Shown here piece by piece: positions 11,921 to 24,139 of a stretch of 64,000 bases of DNA. The translations under genes were made by a program, and so were the position numbers. The DNA is from Nyssa sinensis (lineage: Eukaryota > Streptophyta > Magnoliopsida > Cornales > Nyssaceae): assembly GCA_008638375.1 (NCBI GenBank), contig CM018052.1:30760239-30824238 (forward strand). The letters are read 5' to 3'. The notes below the pieces were generated by a model. The model made no database searches, was not told the origin of the DNA, and was given only the letters and a program-made list of their open reading frames with translations. Position 1 is the stretch's first letter; each line of letters begins with the position of its first letter.

Positions 11921-13330
11921 TATTCAAAGTTTAAAACTGAACCAAAGGGTTCAGTCCCTTTGTAAGTGAACCAGTCCGGTCCAGTCCGGTTCTAACCGGT
12001 TCTATTACATTGCTGATGTCATGATGACGTCAGCCCTAAAATAATTTAAAAATCAGTTAACCAAACGACGTAGTTTTAATAATGCGGTGGCCTACTCTTG
12101 GACGGACACGTGTCCTAGTCGACTGGGCCAACTCGTCTTGACTCGGTCAGCTCGGCCGAGTCAACTCCGTCTTCCCCATCGTTCGACTCAGTGTTGCCCT
12201 AATTTACAGAGAGTTTCTCTTTCAATTTCGTGGCAATTTAGACACGATTTCTTGCTAATTTCAATCCCGATGGGTTTCTGCACTTCATATCCATCCTTTA
12301 ACATCCATTTTGAGCTCCGAATCGAGCTCGAGGCAGGTCTGTTTTGAAAACGATAATTTGGTCTGCAATTGGCCCTAGGGCTCTCGGTTTTGGTCCGTTT
12401 TCTCTGAAATCAGTTGCTTTGTGACCCTTGCATTAGGGGCTTCAAGTCACCATCAACAAAATCCAGTTTAGGGGTCGATTTTAGGGTCTGGGTTTCAAAC
12501 CCGAGACCTGCAACTTCGGTTTTGAGGGTTTAAATCAGCGTTCTAGGGTCGCGGAATAGTGGTTTTAGGACCCTTAGGATGTCTAGATCAGGTTCAGTGT
12601 GTCAGAAATCAGTTTGATTGCAGCTGATTCAGACCTGCATATTTGAGGTCATCCATGGCTGCCTGGGCTCGGTTTGGTGTTTCCTACCCTATTCGACCCT
12701 CCCAATCAATTCGGAACAGTTCTAAAGTCTCACAGAAGCTCACATATGCAGTCTATATGGCTCAAAACATCTGAAAATAACGACAGAATTTAAACAGAAA
12801 AATTCAAGCAGTTTTAGGTGTTTTACCTCTTAACCGACCACTGTTTTCCCCCATGGTTCAGATCTAGTCTATGGGCTTTTCCAGTGTAGTCCCGTCTCCT
12901 TCTTATGCATCTCTATGAACACCATGCACACACTCATGCATGCACACACTTTGGTCTCACATGGACATGCATGGCCTCACACATGGATTTTCTCTAGCAG
13001 GTTCTTTCTCTCTCTAGACAATCAGTCTCACGGCCACATGCAAACCTTCAGCTTTGTCACTCTCTCATTTCTGATTTACACCCAAGACCTCTTTTTGTAA
13101 CCCAAGTAAATCACCAATTCTTTATGCATAAGGTATATACACTTATACATATATATCACTATATGTAGGTAGGTCAATGAAGTGATTGGGAATCAGAGAA
13201 TGGAGTAGCTGGTGGGAGATGATGTAACCCATCATTTGGGGTTTGCATGTAACCTCATTGGTTGCTTTGGGTGGCAAGTTGGGGCAATACAGAGATATAT
13301 ACAAATAAGTTGCACATACATGCACAAAGT

Positions 13331-13405
13331 AATGGGTAGCCTAATTGGTAAGTTTTTGGGAGGAATTTATTCTCTCAAAGGTTAAGGGTTCAATTTCCTT
13401 GGCCT
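13331..13405 (+). repeat. tRNA-like segment with Pol III boxes inside the solo LTR
   Basis: TAGCCTAATTGG at 13337-13348 matches the box A consensus TRGCNNARYNGG exactly. GGTTCAATTTCC at 13387-13398 is a near match to box B (GGTTCGANTCC). The 38-base gap is typical of tRNA-derived SINE heads. It is not a functional tRNA: the stems do not pair. It may be a SINE head captured in the LTR or a chance match. Confidence 0.4.
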
Positions 13406-13828
13406 CCCATTTGGCCATTTTTCACCATTTTTGGTTAAGGCCACGTTTGGCTACGCAGTAATTCAGTTTCTGATGTTTGCGTCATAACTTTCATTCCGTA
13501 ACTCCTTTTTCAATGCGGTTTGTTCCGAGAGTTTCATATTTCAGTTATCTACAGTGTCAGAGGTTTCGTGTCATTTATCAGTCATTCGGGATTTTCGTGG
13601 TTAATTAATTCGAATTCTGTCAGTGTTAAATTGACATTATTTCACCTAATTAATTGGTAATTAGGTTCGGGTATTGTACCCTATTCTCGAACATGTTTTA
13701 ATTGTTTTATCGGTCTATCTTGACCGTCGGGAGATTAGGGTTAATTCCCTTGATTATTCTCTGAGCCGGTATTAATTAATAATTAATATTTAATTATTAA
13801 TTATACAGGATCGGGGTGTTACACGGAG

Positions 13829-14365
13829 TGTTCACACCTCTGAACACATCTCTCACTCACATCCTCCAACAGGTCCGGACTCGAGAAGATTTGAGGTGGC
13901 CAGAGCCTTTAAAAAGTAGTCCGGATACCAGAGATCACAGCAAATACTGAGACTTCCACAAGGATCACGGGCATATCATTGATGAATGCAGAGCCCTCAA
14001 ACAGAAAATTGAACAGCTAATTTAAAAGGGACGTTTGAGGGAATTCGTCCGACAAGACGGGAGGCAAAATTTTAGAAACGACAGGCCGGAGTAGAGGAGA
14101 CAAGATTCGAGGCCCGAACAAAGGGAGGCTCGAAAATAACAACAACGCCAGAACAATCAAGTAATTTTCGTCGTCCATGCCTACAATTCGTTGGCTGGAA
14201 TGTCCAACAGAGCGAGAAAACGCTATGTTCGAGAGGCGAGGGCAGAACCCAGTGTCCTCCAAATCTCCACAGTTGAGAAAAGACCAAGGCTTGTGCCACA
14301 TATCCCGTTCTCAAAGTTGGATCTTGTCGGGGTACACTGCCCTCACAGTGACCCCCTCAAACTGA
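13829..14365 (+). pseudogene. Ty3-type gag pseudogene, 3' part, up to the protease region
   Basis: The gag frame continues from 8558 into 13829. It shows a DLRWPEPL-like block, a zinc-finger-like CDFHKDHGH region whose first Cys codon is now TGA (13948-13950), an ALKQKIEQLI block followed by TAA (14023), and a SNRARKRY block. It then ends with KLDLVGVHCPHSDPL, the stretch that precedes the aspartic protease in Tat-type polyproteins. Homology stops at about 14360; protease, RT, RNase H, integrase and the 3' LTR are all missing. Two further stops, after the Arg/Gln-rich linker, are again one C-to-T step from Gln. Confidence 0.8.
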
Positions 14366-14649
14366 TAATTTTTTTCTTCTCAAACGTAAATAATCATTTT
14401 TTGAAAAGAAACTTAAGTTTTTATAATCCTAATTGAGTACTTCTACCACTATAAATTTCTTTCTTATTATGTTTTTCATCCATGTATTTAAAAAAAAATT
14501 AATAAGCAAACATATACATTTTTTTAATAATTAAGCTAACATAGATAGCATTGATTAATATATTTTTGGGAAGGCAATATTTTATTAACAACAATGGAAC
14601 AAAAATAGCATTATTTTTGGTAATTAAAAATAACATTCTTAACTCAACT

Positions 14650-14685
<36 letters not shown>

Positions 14686-17600
14686 TTACAAAAAAGAAAA
14701 ATTACTAGTTTGACAAGAACTCAATTCTAACTTGGGTTAAACTATAACATAATTTCAAATTATCTTAAATTTTCTAAGGTGTCTCATCTCAAAAGGATGT
14801 CGTAAATAGAAATTTAAATTTTTTTTATCTTAATTATGCAAGTAACCATGATTAATGAATTAAGAACTAAAGATTCTTTTTAAAAAATGATTATTCATGT
14901 TTGAGAAGAAAAATTACTAGTTAGAAGAACTCAATCTCTTGTTTCGATTAACTTTTTTTTTATATAAATGAAAATTTAGATTTTTTTTATCTTAATTATG
15001 TAAATAACTATGATTAATGAGTTAAGAATTTTAATTTTGCTTAAACTCTAACACAATTTCAAATTATCTTAAATTTTTTAACGTTTCCCGTCTCAATAAA
15101 ATGCCGTAAATTACTTTGTGTATGGATAAACCGTATAAATTTAATCTCCTCTAATAATCATGCTATATATCCAAACTTTCAAAGTCAAATAATTACATAA
15201 TTATCAAAAGAGATGTTCCAGCATGCTAAAAATTTGCAATACTATATCTTGTTCCATATTTGTCACAAAATATAACAGATACTTAAATTTTGACCAGTAC
15301 TGCTATGCTGACCCAATAATTTTATCAAAAATATTTACACAGCTGATATGACAGCATTGTATTAATTTTACATCACATCTTTAATTCAGCATAGCATTAC
15401 TTAATTTTGACATATCATGTAACAATCTCTTCAAACATATCCAATGCAAAATGTTATTTTCCTCCTGCTAAAGTTATATTATAGCACTATTACTTATCAA
15501 AATATTATATTTTGATATTTCTGTTTTAATGATATATTTCTAAAAAATGTAATTTTTTGGCATTATTCCACTATTTCTCTTAACTAATTAGCATTTTATA
15601 ACTTCTATTCAAAAAAAAAAATCTCGTGTCCTAAAAGGTTATCACGCAACATGTCAAAATTAGGAAATGCAGACCCTTTCGATGATTGTGTCATTATAAC
15701 ATTGACAGCTTTTATATATAATCTCCTTCTAGAAGATACTTAAGCTGCCACGAGAATCAATTGGTCTCCACACTGCATTTCTTTTACCAATATCCCAGTT
15801 TGATTTCTATCCTTTGAAGTTTTCAAACGAGATTTCTAGACTAATTTGTGCAAGAACACGTCTCTCTTCTCACCGTACCATGTTTCTTTATAGACTATTT
15901 GACCAACTGCTACACAAATTTGAATAGACATGACGATAAAACAAGACATGCTTGTGATTTGAATTAAATTAATCTTTTTAATCTGACACTATGATGAAAA
16001 TTAAAGCACAAAAAAGTTATTAACTTAATATTAAAAAAAAAAAAAGTATAATCACAAAGGTTTTATCGGATGGTACCACGTTAAAATTTAAATATTATGT
16101 ACTCAATTCTGAATAGAAGTCTTATATCGAGATCTTACTATTGAACTTTTTTTCTCTTATTATTCTATTCAACTATGTAGACTCAAGCTGTCAAGAGCAA
16201 ATTGGGAGTTTAAAGATAAAAGAGTATCAAGAACGTTTCAAGTTGATTGTCTCAACAACTTAAAAAATTTACATAGGGATGTAACTTGGACGGGTCAATC
16301 CAAGTCCAACCTAAATTTTTTAAGGCGTAGGGTTTCATTTTTTTACACTTTCGAATCACTTTGAGTGAAAGAACTAAAGTCTAATTTAAATTAAGATTGA
16401 GCTTAAGTATTTGAGACTTTGAAAACCCAAACCTAAGCCCAAGTACAAGACCAAACTCAATATTTTGTATACTGTTTTCTTTATACTTTAGTTATTTATT
16501 ATTAAATTAGTAAAAAAAATTTATAAGCATTACTATTTATATTTTTATAATTTTAAAAACTTATTGACCTTTAATATTTTTTCAAAATTTAATTGTTGAA
16601 AGAATTATTATAATGGCTTTTAATTTCTTTTAAAAGGAGAATTTAAGAAAAATTATTCGAATTTTCAATATATAATCAAAATAGGAAAAATGACATAAAT
16701 TTATTAAAGAAATTGTAAATAAAATATAAAAGTTAGAATTAATAATCGGACTTAAGTTAAATCTGCTAATACTGAATTTTAGCTCAGGTCAAGTTCAAGT
16801 TGTGTTGTTCGGATTTAAATTTGAACTCACATATGACTTGAGTTAAAGGTTTTAGAAAGGGGCAAGGAAGGTTAACCAACTCTTTCACCCTTGGGCGGAC
16901 TGAGATCATCACGATCAGGGTTGAGAAAACCGGTCTTTTTGGCAGAAATTAATTTTCCGGGGTGAGAAAAAGATTTAGGAAACTCGGGATTTTGGGCTTC
17001 AAAATCGCTTAATAAGCTTGGCGCCTACTAAAAGAAAGGGGAGTCAATCCCACGTTCGAACTCACCAAGTTGGGGGGCCTCTCCTCCTCAATTTTTTTTA
17101 GAACTTTCACATAAATCACCCTGAATTCGGCCTACTAAGTGACACCTTAAGCCCCAATATAATGTTTCAAAAATATATACTTAAATTGTTAGTAATAAAA
17201 TTTATAATGTCTTATATCCTTAATTAAACTACTTCCATCATTGTACGGCACTGGCCGGACTTTCCTTTCTAATCTTTTTATTGTTACCCCTCGAAGACTG
17301 CACCACTATTTGGATTATATGCTGACCTAACGTGACAACTTTGTCAAAGCACTCCAACCTACCCCAGCTCTACCAAAAATATCTATTTCTCAAAGAAAAT
17401 CCTGTCTACGTCATATTATTTAATTCCAACTGGAATCCAAGTGTCAAATACCAACGCAAGCATTCAATTTATATATACACATACATATACGTGTATGTCA
17501 TAATTGTATAAATTAAAGTATTTTCCATAACTGTTTATCACTAAAATCAATATTTTACTTATTTCTCCGGTGCTAAGCAGAGGCTAAACCCTTCCCCATG

Positions 17601-18787
17601 ATATTTAATTAGGCGATTATCTAAGGTTGGGGACCATAATCTGGGTATTGATTTTTAAATTATAAAAGATCAAATCAATATGAGTAATATTACGTATAAT
17701 ATTTCAATCTTTTATCCGTGGAATAATTGATTTCTTGATGACATTATATTGTATAAAACATGGTAATATAAAAAGATAATTCCATTCATCTTCCTCGAAT
17801 TATTTAATAATTATAGAGATTTTATTACTCTGATCTCTGATCTTTTATATTGAAAATATACAAATTCTTTCTTTTGTATAAAATTCATTATTAACAATAT
17901 TAAAATTTTAATTAATTTTTTTATATTACTAAAACATTTTTCTTTATATACAAGAGCGAAGTTAAGAATTTACTCAAGAATAAGTAAAATTTGTTCTTAA
18001 TGTTCGATCATAACTTAACTCTTAGTATATGAGTTGAGTGTGGAAGCTTTGCAAGGGAGACTAGAAAAGGCATCAATGAATGGGTAAAGAATTTTTATTT
18101 TTCTCTTTTTGAACAAAACAAGTGAAAGTTTTGAACTTTTAGTCGAATTTATGGGATACTTCTCAAGAAGATTTATTAGAAAATAATAAATAAAAAAGGC
18201 TGAAATTAAAATTTGTGTAAGACTAATTGTAAAAAACTTTGTCCAAGGGGGGGGCAAAAATAAAAACTAGAAGGATATATTTGAAGCATCTTTGAAAAAT
18301 ATAAGAAAAATTTTAGATAACAAAAACTGAGGGGCCTTCATTGGCTTATATATCACACTAAACTTTATTACTTTTTAAGAAATTATAAAAAAATTCTTAT
18401 AATTATCAAAATAGTTAATACAATTATTCATAAAACAATAAATTCATGTTTCTTAATAATGCAAGTCCCTCAATAATTTTGATAATTTTTTTATAATTAT
18501 CAAATATTAGAAAAGATATTACTATAATTATTGCAAATATATTAATAATGTCATGTGCTGTCTATTGACGTGGTCAAATCACCAACTCATACAGCTCATG
18601 ACTTTGAATTTTATAGCAATCCCTGGAAGGACTTTGGTAATGGTTCCAAACTTAAGAATTGACGTCTGAATAACCACAAAATTACCCCCAAAAAAAGGGT
18701 GACAAAAACATGCCAAAATGCAACGGTACTATTCTAAGTGAGTGGCATTAAAATTTGGATGCAAATTCGATGGAAACAAATATTTTT
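14366..18787. other. AT-rich intergenic region, no gene seen
   Basis: Long AT-rich stretch with an (AT)n tract at about 14648-14686 and many short A/T runs. Around 16865-17095 there is a GC-richer patch whose minus strand has a box B-like GAGTTCGAACGTGG, possibly a decayed SINE; no box A was found. No open frame of note. Confidence 0.5.
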
Positions 18788-19116
18788 GAATAAATTACAT
18801 TAATGTTTTTTAAAATTCTTAGTAATTAAACTAATTTTTTTAAAAAAATTTTAAAATTATGCTGATTTTTTTTTATTGACAAATTACAAATATTCTTTAT
18901 AGTCAGTTTTTTTCAAAATGACAAAATCGCGCCCTTTTGATTTTAATTTAAAAATGGTCAAAATTGTTAAAAAAAAAGAAAACTTGAAAAATTTGATTAG
19001 AATGAAATATTTATAATTTGTCATGTCAAGTAGAGGATGTTAGTGCAATTTTAAAAATTTCAGAAGATGTCAATATAATTATCAAAAACCTCAAAAAATG
19101 TCATTGTAATTTACCC
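18788..19116. mobile_element. Mutator-like MITE, copy 1
   Basis: The left end GAATAAATTACATTAATG and the right end CATTGTAATTTACCC are inverted repeats, and subterminal AATTA...TTTTTAAAA... blocks mirror each other. The flanks carry a 9-bp direct repeat with one mismatch (AATATTTTT at 18779-18787, AATAATTTT at 19117-19125), the Mutator-superfamily length. The element is 329 bp, AT-rich and non-coding. Its ends match the larger element at 51260-52751. Confidence 0.65.
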
Positions 19117-19427
19117 AATAATTTTATAAAAAAAAAAAAATCTAGCCTTCAAGATGAGCGTGACATTAATATTTGAATGGAATAAATTTATGCAAGAAAA
19201 TAATTATCAAACTTTTTATTATTTATTATTATTATTTTCACAAAGTGACTATTGTTAGACTTGAATGTCAAATTATAACTTCATTTTTACGTTTGTATTT
19301 GTAAAAGTTTCATGAAAATTGTGCTTAACCGTTTTTTGGCGAGATTTTTTAAAATTAATTTTGTATTAATTTTAAAACTCACAAAAGTACTGTTATAAAA
19401 AATAAAACTCAGAATTTTTGTGTTTTT

Positions 19428-19476
<49 letters not shown>

Positions 19477-22400
19477 TGTGTTGGGAGAAATAACCAAACA
19501 CTCACTAGAGGATCTAAAAGTAATTGTAGTCACAGGCTTCAATGAGTTGTACGAAATGGACGACGCACGCACGGCTTTGCCAATTTAAGTCACATGATAT
19601 ATATGATCCTGAAATCCAACAATTAATAGCATAAAATTTCAAGATTTAAGCAGTCTAAGGACTTGGCCCTCGAAATCTTTGTTCTTACCGTATGAGGCTA
19701 TGTGTTACTTGTTCACGTCTTCAAAATTTAAAGGAATAATTATGGTAACCTCTTATGCCATATTCAATAATTATAGGAATTTTTTATATAATTTTTGAAA
19801 AAATAATATATAATAATATTTTAATTATATAAAAATAATAATTTAAATTCTAATACTATTAATAACATATTTTTTTACAATTGAAAATTTTGTATATTAT
19901 CAATAAAATGAAATAAATGTCAAGATAATATCTAAAAATATAAGAAAGATCCATGTAATTATAATGTAACTCAAGATAGATTAATATAATTACATAACTA
20001 TATATGTTCATCACTCATGATATTGTAGATAACATCAATCCATATCATCTCTTGTCACTGTTAACATGGCATACAAAATTACAAATTTACCTTGCCTACT
20101 CAAATATAAATAACAATTTAGTTTCTCGTCATTTCAATTTTTGTAAGTGGTAAAGTTGGTATTTAAAAATGTTAATATTAGTGATGAATTTTAATAGTTG
20201 TTGAGACTAGTATAACAAGAAAAATTATTATAATTTTCTAAAAAGGAATTTTTTTTAAAAAAGATATTGTTACTAAAAGGCAAGCTAGTTAGCTTTTAGG
20301 TGGGTTTGGTTGGGCAACACTAGTTTTAGGTATTTGTAACCTAAATAATGTACTTGATTTTGGATTAGCGTAGTTGCAACCATTTCATTAGGCAAGTAAT
20401 GACAGCTTGATTAGGTTGATTTATTGAGGAAAAATGAAAACGTAATTGAATGAGCCAATTATGGATCTTTTCCATTTAAGGGGCTTATCCCTATTTTGAT
20501 AAGTTGAAACTCAAATCAGGTCATTTTTTTTTTTTTAAATAATTCATACCGAGCGTTGTTTCTATTTTAATCGAATCTCCTGTTAATAAACGATGGGATT
20601 GATCTCTCGAATTAACTATCGGACCTTTTGTTAATAAATGATGGAATTGATCTATTGAATTAACTGGTTTAAAAAGTCGATAACCGAGTTATTAAAATAA
20701 GAAGTGGATAAGCCAATTATTGACCATTTCCATCTTAAAAATTATGTAAATTTTCTTTTCAAGTCATTTTTCTTACTAAAATTGATTGAACATTCTTAGA
20801 AATTTTGATTTTACTCTATGAAAAGGTTGTAACACATAGATCTACATGACCCATGTAGCCAAAAGCTTGAAAAATAATCATCACCATAACAAAGGTTTTG
20901 TCTTGATATATTTTCATGGCATCATGGTGTGCAAACCAAAGTTATAGAAATCATCATTATTATTACTATACTATATGGAAATTGGCAAACCCAATATCAA
21001 AATGGTACATTTCGAGACGATCAGTTATTATTATTATAATTTTTTATAAATTAATAATGGACACCGTGCATGAAAAGGCAACTTGCAGAAGAGCACTGTA
21101 ATTTGGATTTTGGACTGTGCAGGTTCTTCTTTAAGAGGGCACCTTCACGTCTTTATATGTTTTAAGCATATGGGATTCCGACAACGGTATAATTCGAACG
21201 TTATTTGTTAAAAAATTTAATAATTTTTTAACAAATTTATAAATTCTTAATTTAAATATAAATTTATTAATTATTGAATCATATAATAACAATAATAGAT
21301 ATCATGTATTATGTTACAATATGTAAAATTTAAAATATATACTTAATTCAATTCAACTTAAGAAAATTTTATATTTAATATATATTATAAAATTTTAATT
21401 TTTTTAATTTATAATATATATAAATAAATATAAATATAAATATTTTATTTAATTAAATCAATTCATTAATGGACTCGATTTGACTAATTCATAACTTATC
21501 CGTTTAATTAAATAAATTGTTAGATTCAAATTATCGAATTAAATTATTCGTATCATATTCATTATCAGAAGGTCTTTGACCGCGTCATTTTCTTGTATTC
21601 TTGCAAGTTTATTTTTTCCTCAATTTTGCTAACTCTAAAATTTGTTATATATATATATATATATGTGTATGTATGTAAAAAAATTAGATTTTTTTCCTCT
21701 TTTATAGAAATATTTTTTTTTAAAAAAAGCAATAATATATATATATATATAAAGTAACAATTGTAACTGTAAGAACGAGGAATTTGATTCAAAGAGTAAG
21801 TCACTTTGTAAAGAAGAATAATAAAAGATAGATCTCTCATAATACTTTACAATAGCGGACCACTGCGTTACGATGATTTTATGTGACTGTAATAAATAAA
21901 AAGGAAATATTAGCGTTATAAAATATATATTTTTGGAAGATTTAAGTAGACTGGTGTCTTAAATCTCATCAAAGCATAAAAAAATTCCATTGACCAGGTC
22001 AAATTTCATTTTGAACTGTAATAATTGAAAGGGATGGTTCATATTAAATTCTCAAAGGGTTCCAGGATGGTAACAATTTAATATTAAAATTGAATATTTT
22101 CAAAAGCATTAATAAAGGCATGTTTATGGAAAATACTTATTGCATGTGAATCTGTGGGTTTATTTTTGGACTTTGACTCCTCTTAGTCTCTTACTTGTGT
22201 AAATTATAAATAATTGTTTTTTTTTAAATCTTATATCTTTATTTATATATAGATACAAGGTAATGGTAAATATTATTATAATTAATACATATAGATCTCA
22301 CTACTTTATATTTAGATTATACAAATTAGTTTTAAATATATGACATAAATAATATCATATTAATAATATAAACCACATACATGTAAAGAAATGATTTGAA

Positions 22401-23011
22401 CAATTATAGAATCTTCTCATGGTCTTCGGTATTTATCAAAAAATGACAGTTATGTAAAAGTTACTAATTTTGTCGGGATGAATCTTAAGAGCCGTGATGT
22501 CTTTTACATTTTCTTTTTTATTTATATTTTTCTCGTATGTATTTCTCATATGTATGCCTTTATACATTCTAATTTCATCACTAATATAGCTCTTGTTTGT
22601 TGATTGAAATGAAAAATAGCACTGCTGTTGGTTTTTCCGTGACTAGTACAAGCATTTGAACAAGTCAGGCAAGTTGGAAGTGGAAAAAAATGTGCTAAAG
22701 AATGATATTTTAGTGTTAAAGTAGTCATCAAAATTTGATATTTTTATATTATAATAATGTCAAAATTTAAATTTGACACATATGAATGGACATTTTAGTG
22801 TTTGAAGATTCTCTTAGAAAAAAAAATATTTTAGACCTTATTTCTTTTTAATAAATACACTTTGTGCATTTTGAAAAGTAAAATTAATTGAAAAACAATT
22901 TTAGAAGTTTTGTCAAATTATTAAATATGCTTTTTCGAAACAAATTGTCCAAACAGAAGTATGCAAAAACATTCCAAACGGTAAAATTTTTCTTTAATCA
23001 ATATTTTTTTT
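19117..23011. other. AT-rich intergenic region with microsatellites
   Basis: Contains a long (AT)n tract at about 19431-19474 and others at about 21643-21664 and 21738-21750. A stretch at 20540-20700 has a two-copy repeat of about 58 bp around GTTAATAAACGATGGGATTG, preceded by poly-T. A piece at about 22700-22812 resembles the right part of the element at 40651-41091. No gene was seen. Confidence 0.45.
19431..19474. repeat. (AT)n microsatellite
   Basis: An uninterrupted run of about 22 TA units, the longest AT dinucleotide tract in the window and likely to be length-polymorphic. Confidence 0.9.
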
Positions 23012-23539
23012 AGGTAAATTATATTAACTTCTTTTAAAGTTTATGATAATTACATTGATCTCTCCTGAGATTTTTAAAATTACACTGATCTTTCATATTT
23101 TATAAAATAATATACAGGTACCTCCCTCTAGTCAATTTTTTTGAAAATGACAAAACTATCCCTTTCATTATATATATATATATATATATTAATTTTTAAA
23201 ATTTTTACCAATTTATTTTTTTTATTTTTCAAATAAATATTGATAAAAACCTTAAATTTATTTTTATATAAAATAAAAATAAGTTATTACCTTAAATTTA
23301 TTTTTAAATAAAAAAATTAAAAATCTTTTAAAAAAAGTTAGAATAAATTAGTCAAAATTGAAAAAATATAAAAATAAATAAATAAAAGGGACAACTTCGT
23401 TATTTTGAAAAAAAATTGAGAGGAGAGAGATATCTATATATTATTTTGTAAAATAAAAAAGATCGGTGTAATTTCAAAAACTTTAAAAAAAATTAGTATA
23501 ATTATCATAAATCTCAAGAAAAATTAAGTATAATTTATT
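23012..23539. mobile_element. Mutator-like MITE, copy 2
   Basis: Left end AGGTAAATTATATTAACTTC and right end TTAAGTATAATTTATT are inverted repeats. Each arm contains two or three copies of an ATTACATTGATCTCTCCTGAG-like subrepeat. A perfect AATATTTTTTTT lies on both sides (23000-23011 and 23540-23551); the target duplication is probably 9-12 bases of it. The interior is A/T-rich and non-coding. Same family as copies at 18788, 39389, 42080 and 51260. Confidence 0.72.
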
Positions 23540-23551
23540 AATATTTTTTTT

Positions 23552-24100
23552 AAAGTATGGCAATGGAAAGGGAAGAGATTTTACTTAAAGCATTTTTATA
23601 CATTAAACCTTGAATTTAAACCGCATCTGTTAAATAATTAACAAGAAAATTTGGATATCTCAAATGAGACTTGGTCTCAAATGTCACTTTAATTTTAATA
23701 ACTAGTCCTATACTTCTCTTAATTTACAAAAAGAAAAATAAAAACAATATTGCTATTAAAGTGCATCGGGATCATAAGGGAAATTGTCTGAACGAGGCTA
23801 AGGCAAGTTGATATATACTAGCATACGGTATGTATACGGTATATCTATACATACGAATCGTAGTTCGATTGAACTAAGGACAAGGGAAGTTCAAAAATGG
23901 TTATGTGTTTGTTCGTGTGTTAATTGATACCCGTCGGCGAAGGAACGCATGCAAGGAAATCTCTCTGTCTCCAGAAAACGTGGCGCTTCCGACACATCCG
24001 TCTCTCGACTCTTTCTTTCTTCTCTCTCTCTTTCTGATATCGTCGTATGCTTGAAACTATTGTCGTTCAGTCAATAACTTGCCACGTTACACCTCAAAAC
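23552..24100. promoter_or_regulatory. Upstream region of the DUF707 gene
   Basis: Composition becomes less AT-rich from about 23930, with CT-rich tracts (about 24001-24035) typical of plant core promoters and 5' leaders. No element boundary was seen. Confidence 0.4.
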
Positions 24101-24102
24101 CC

Positions 24103-24115
24103 GCCTATATATATA
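24103..24115 (+). promoter_or_regulatory. Probable TATA box of the DUF707 gene
   Basis: CCTATATATATAC lies about 30-40 bases before the inferred transcript start near 24140. It is the best TATA match upstream of the first exon, but the tract is a short AT repeat, so the call is tentative. Confidence 0.4.
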
Positions 24116-24139
24116 CACACATACACATATATTTCACAT

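Larger units (their letters stand above)
8559..13823. mobile_element. 5.27-kb solo LTR inserted in gag
   Basis: The insert begins TGTCACATCCCGA and ends TCGGGGTGTTACA, near-perfect inverted ends with TG...CA termini. It is flanked by a perfect 5-bp duplication, CGGAG (8554-8558 and 13824-13828), as left by LTR-retroelement integrase. Removing the insert and one CGGAG joins the gag frame without a shift. No gag, protease, RT, RNase H or integrase motif was seen in its 5265 bases, so it is best read as a solo LTR left by LTR-LTR recombination. Ends of the TGT(A/C)ACxCCCG...CGGG(A/G)TGTxACA type are common in plant Ty3 elements such as Tekay/Del; that assignment is inference. The length is unusually large for an LTR. 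A large non-autonomous element is the alternative. Confidence 0.8.

Noticed and set aside
12087..12347. 86-codon frame in the solo LTR
   Set aside because: It has no family similarity I recognise, sits in an LTR leader-like region, and shows no splice or repeat evidence for coding.
8559..13823. Complete LTR retrotransposon rather than a solo LTR
   Set aside because: No internal LTR pair, primer site, gag or pol domain was seen between the ends. The two terminal regions are inverted only over the last dozen or so bases, not directly repeated.
16865..17095. tRNA gene or SINE on the minus strand
   Set aside because: Only a box B-like GAGTTCGAACGTGG is present. No box A at the right distance and no cloverleaf.
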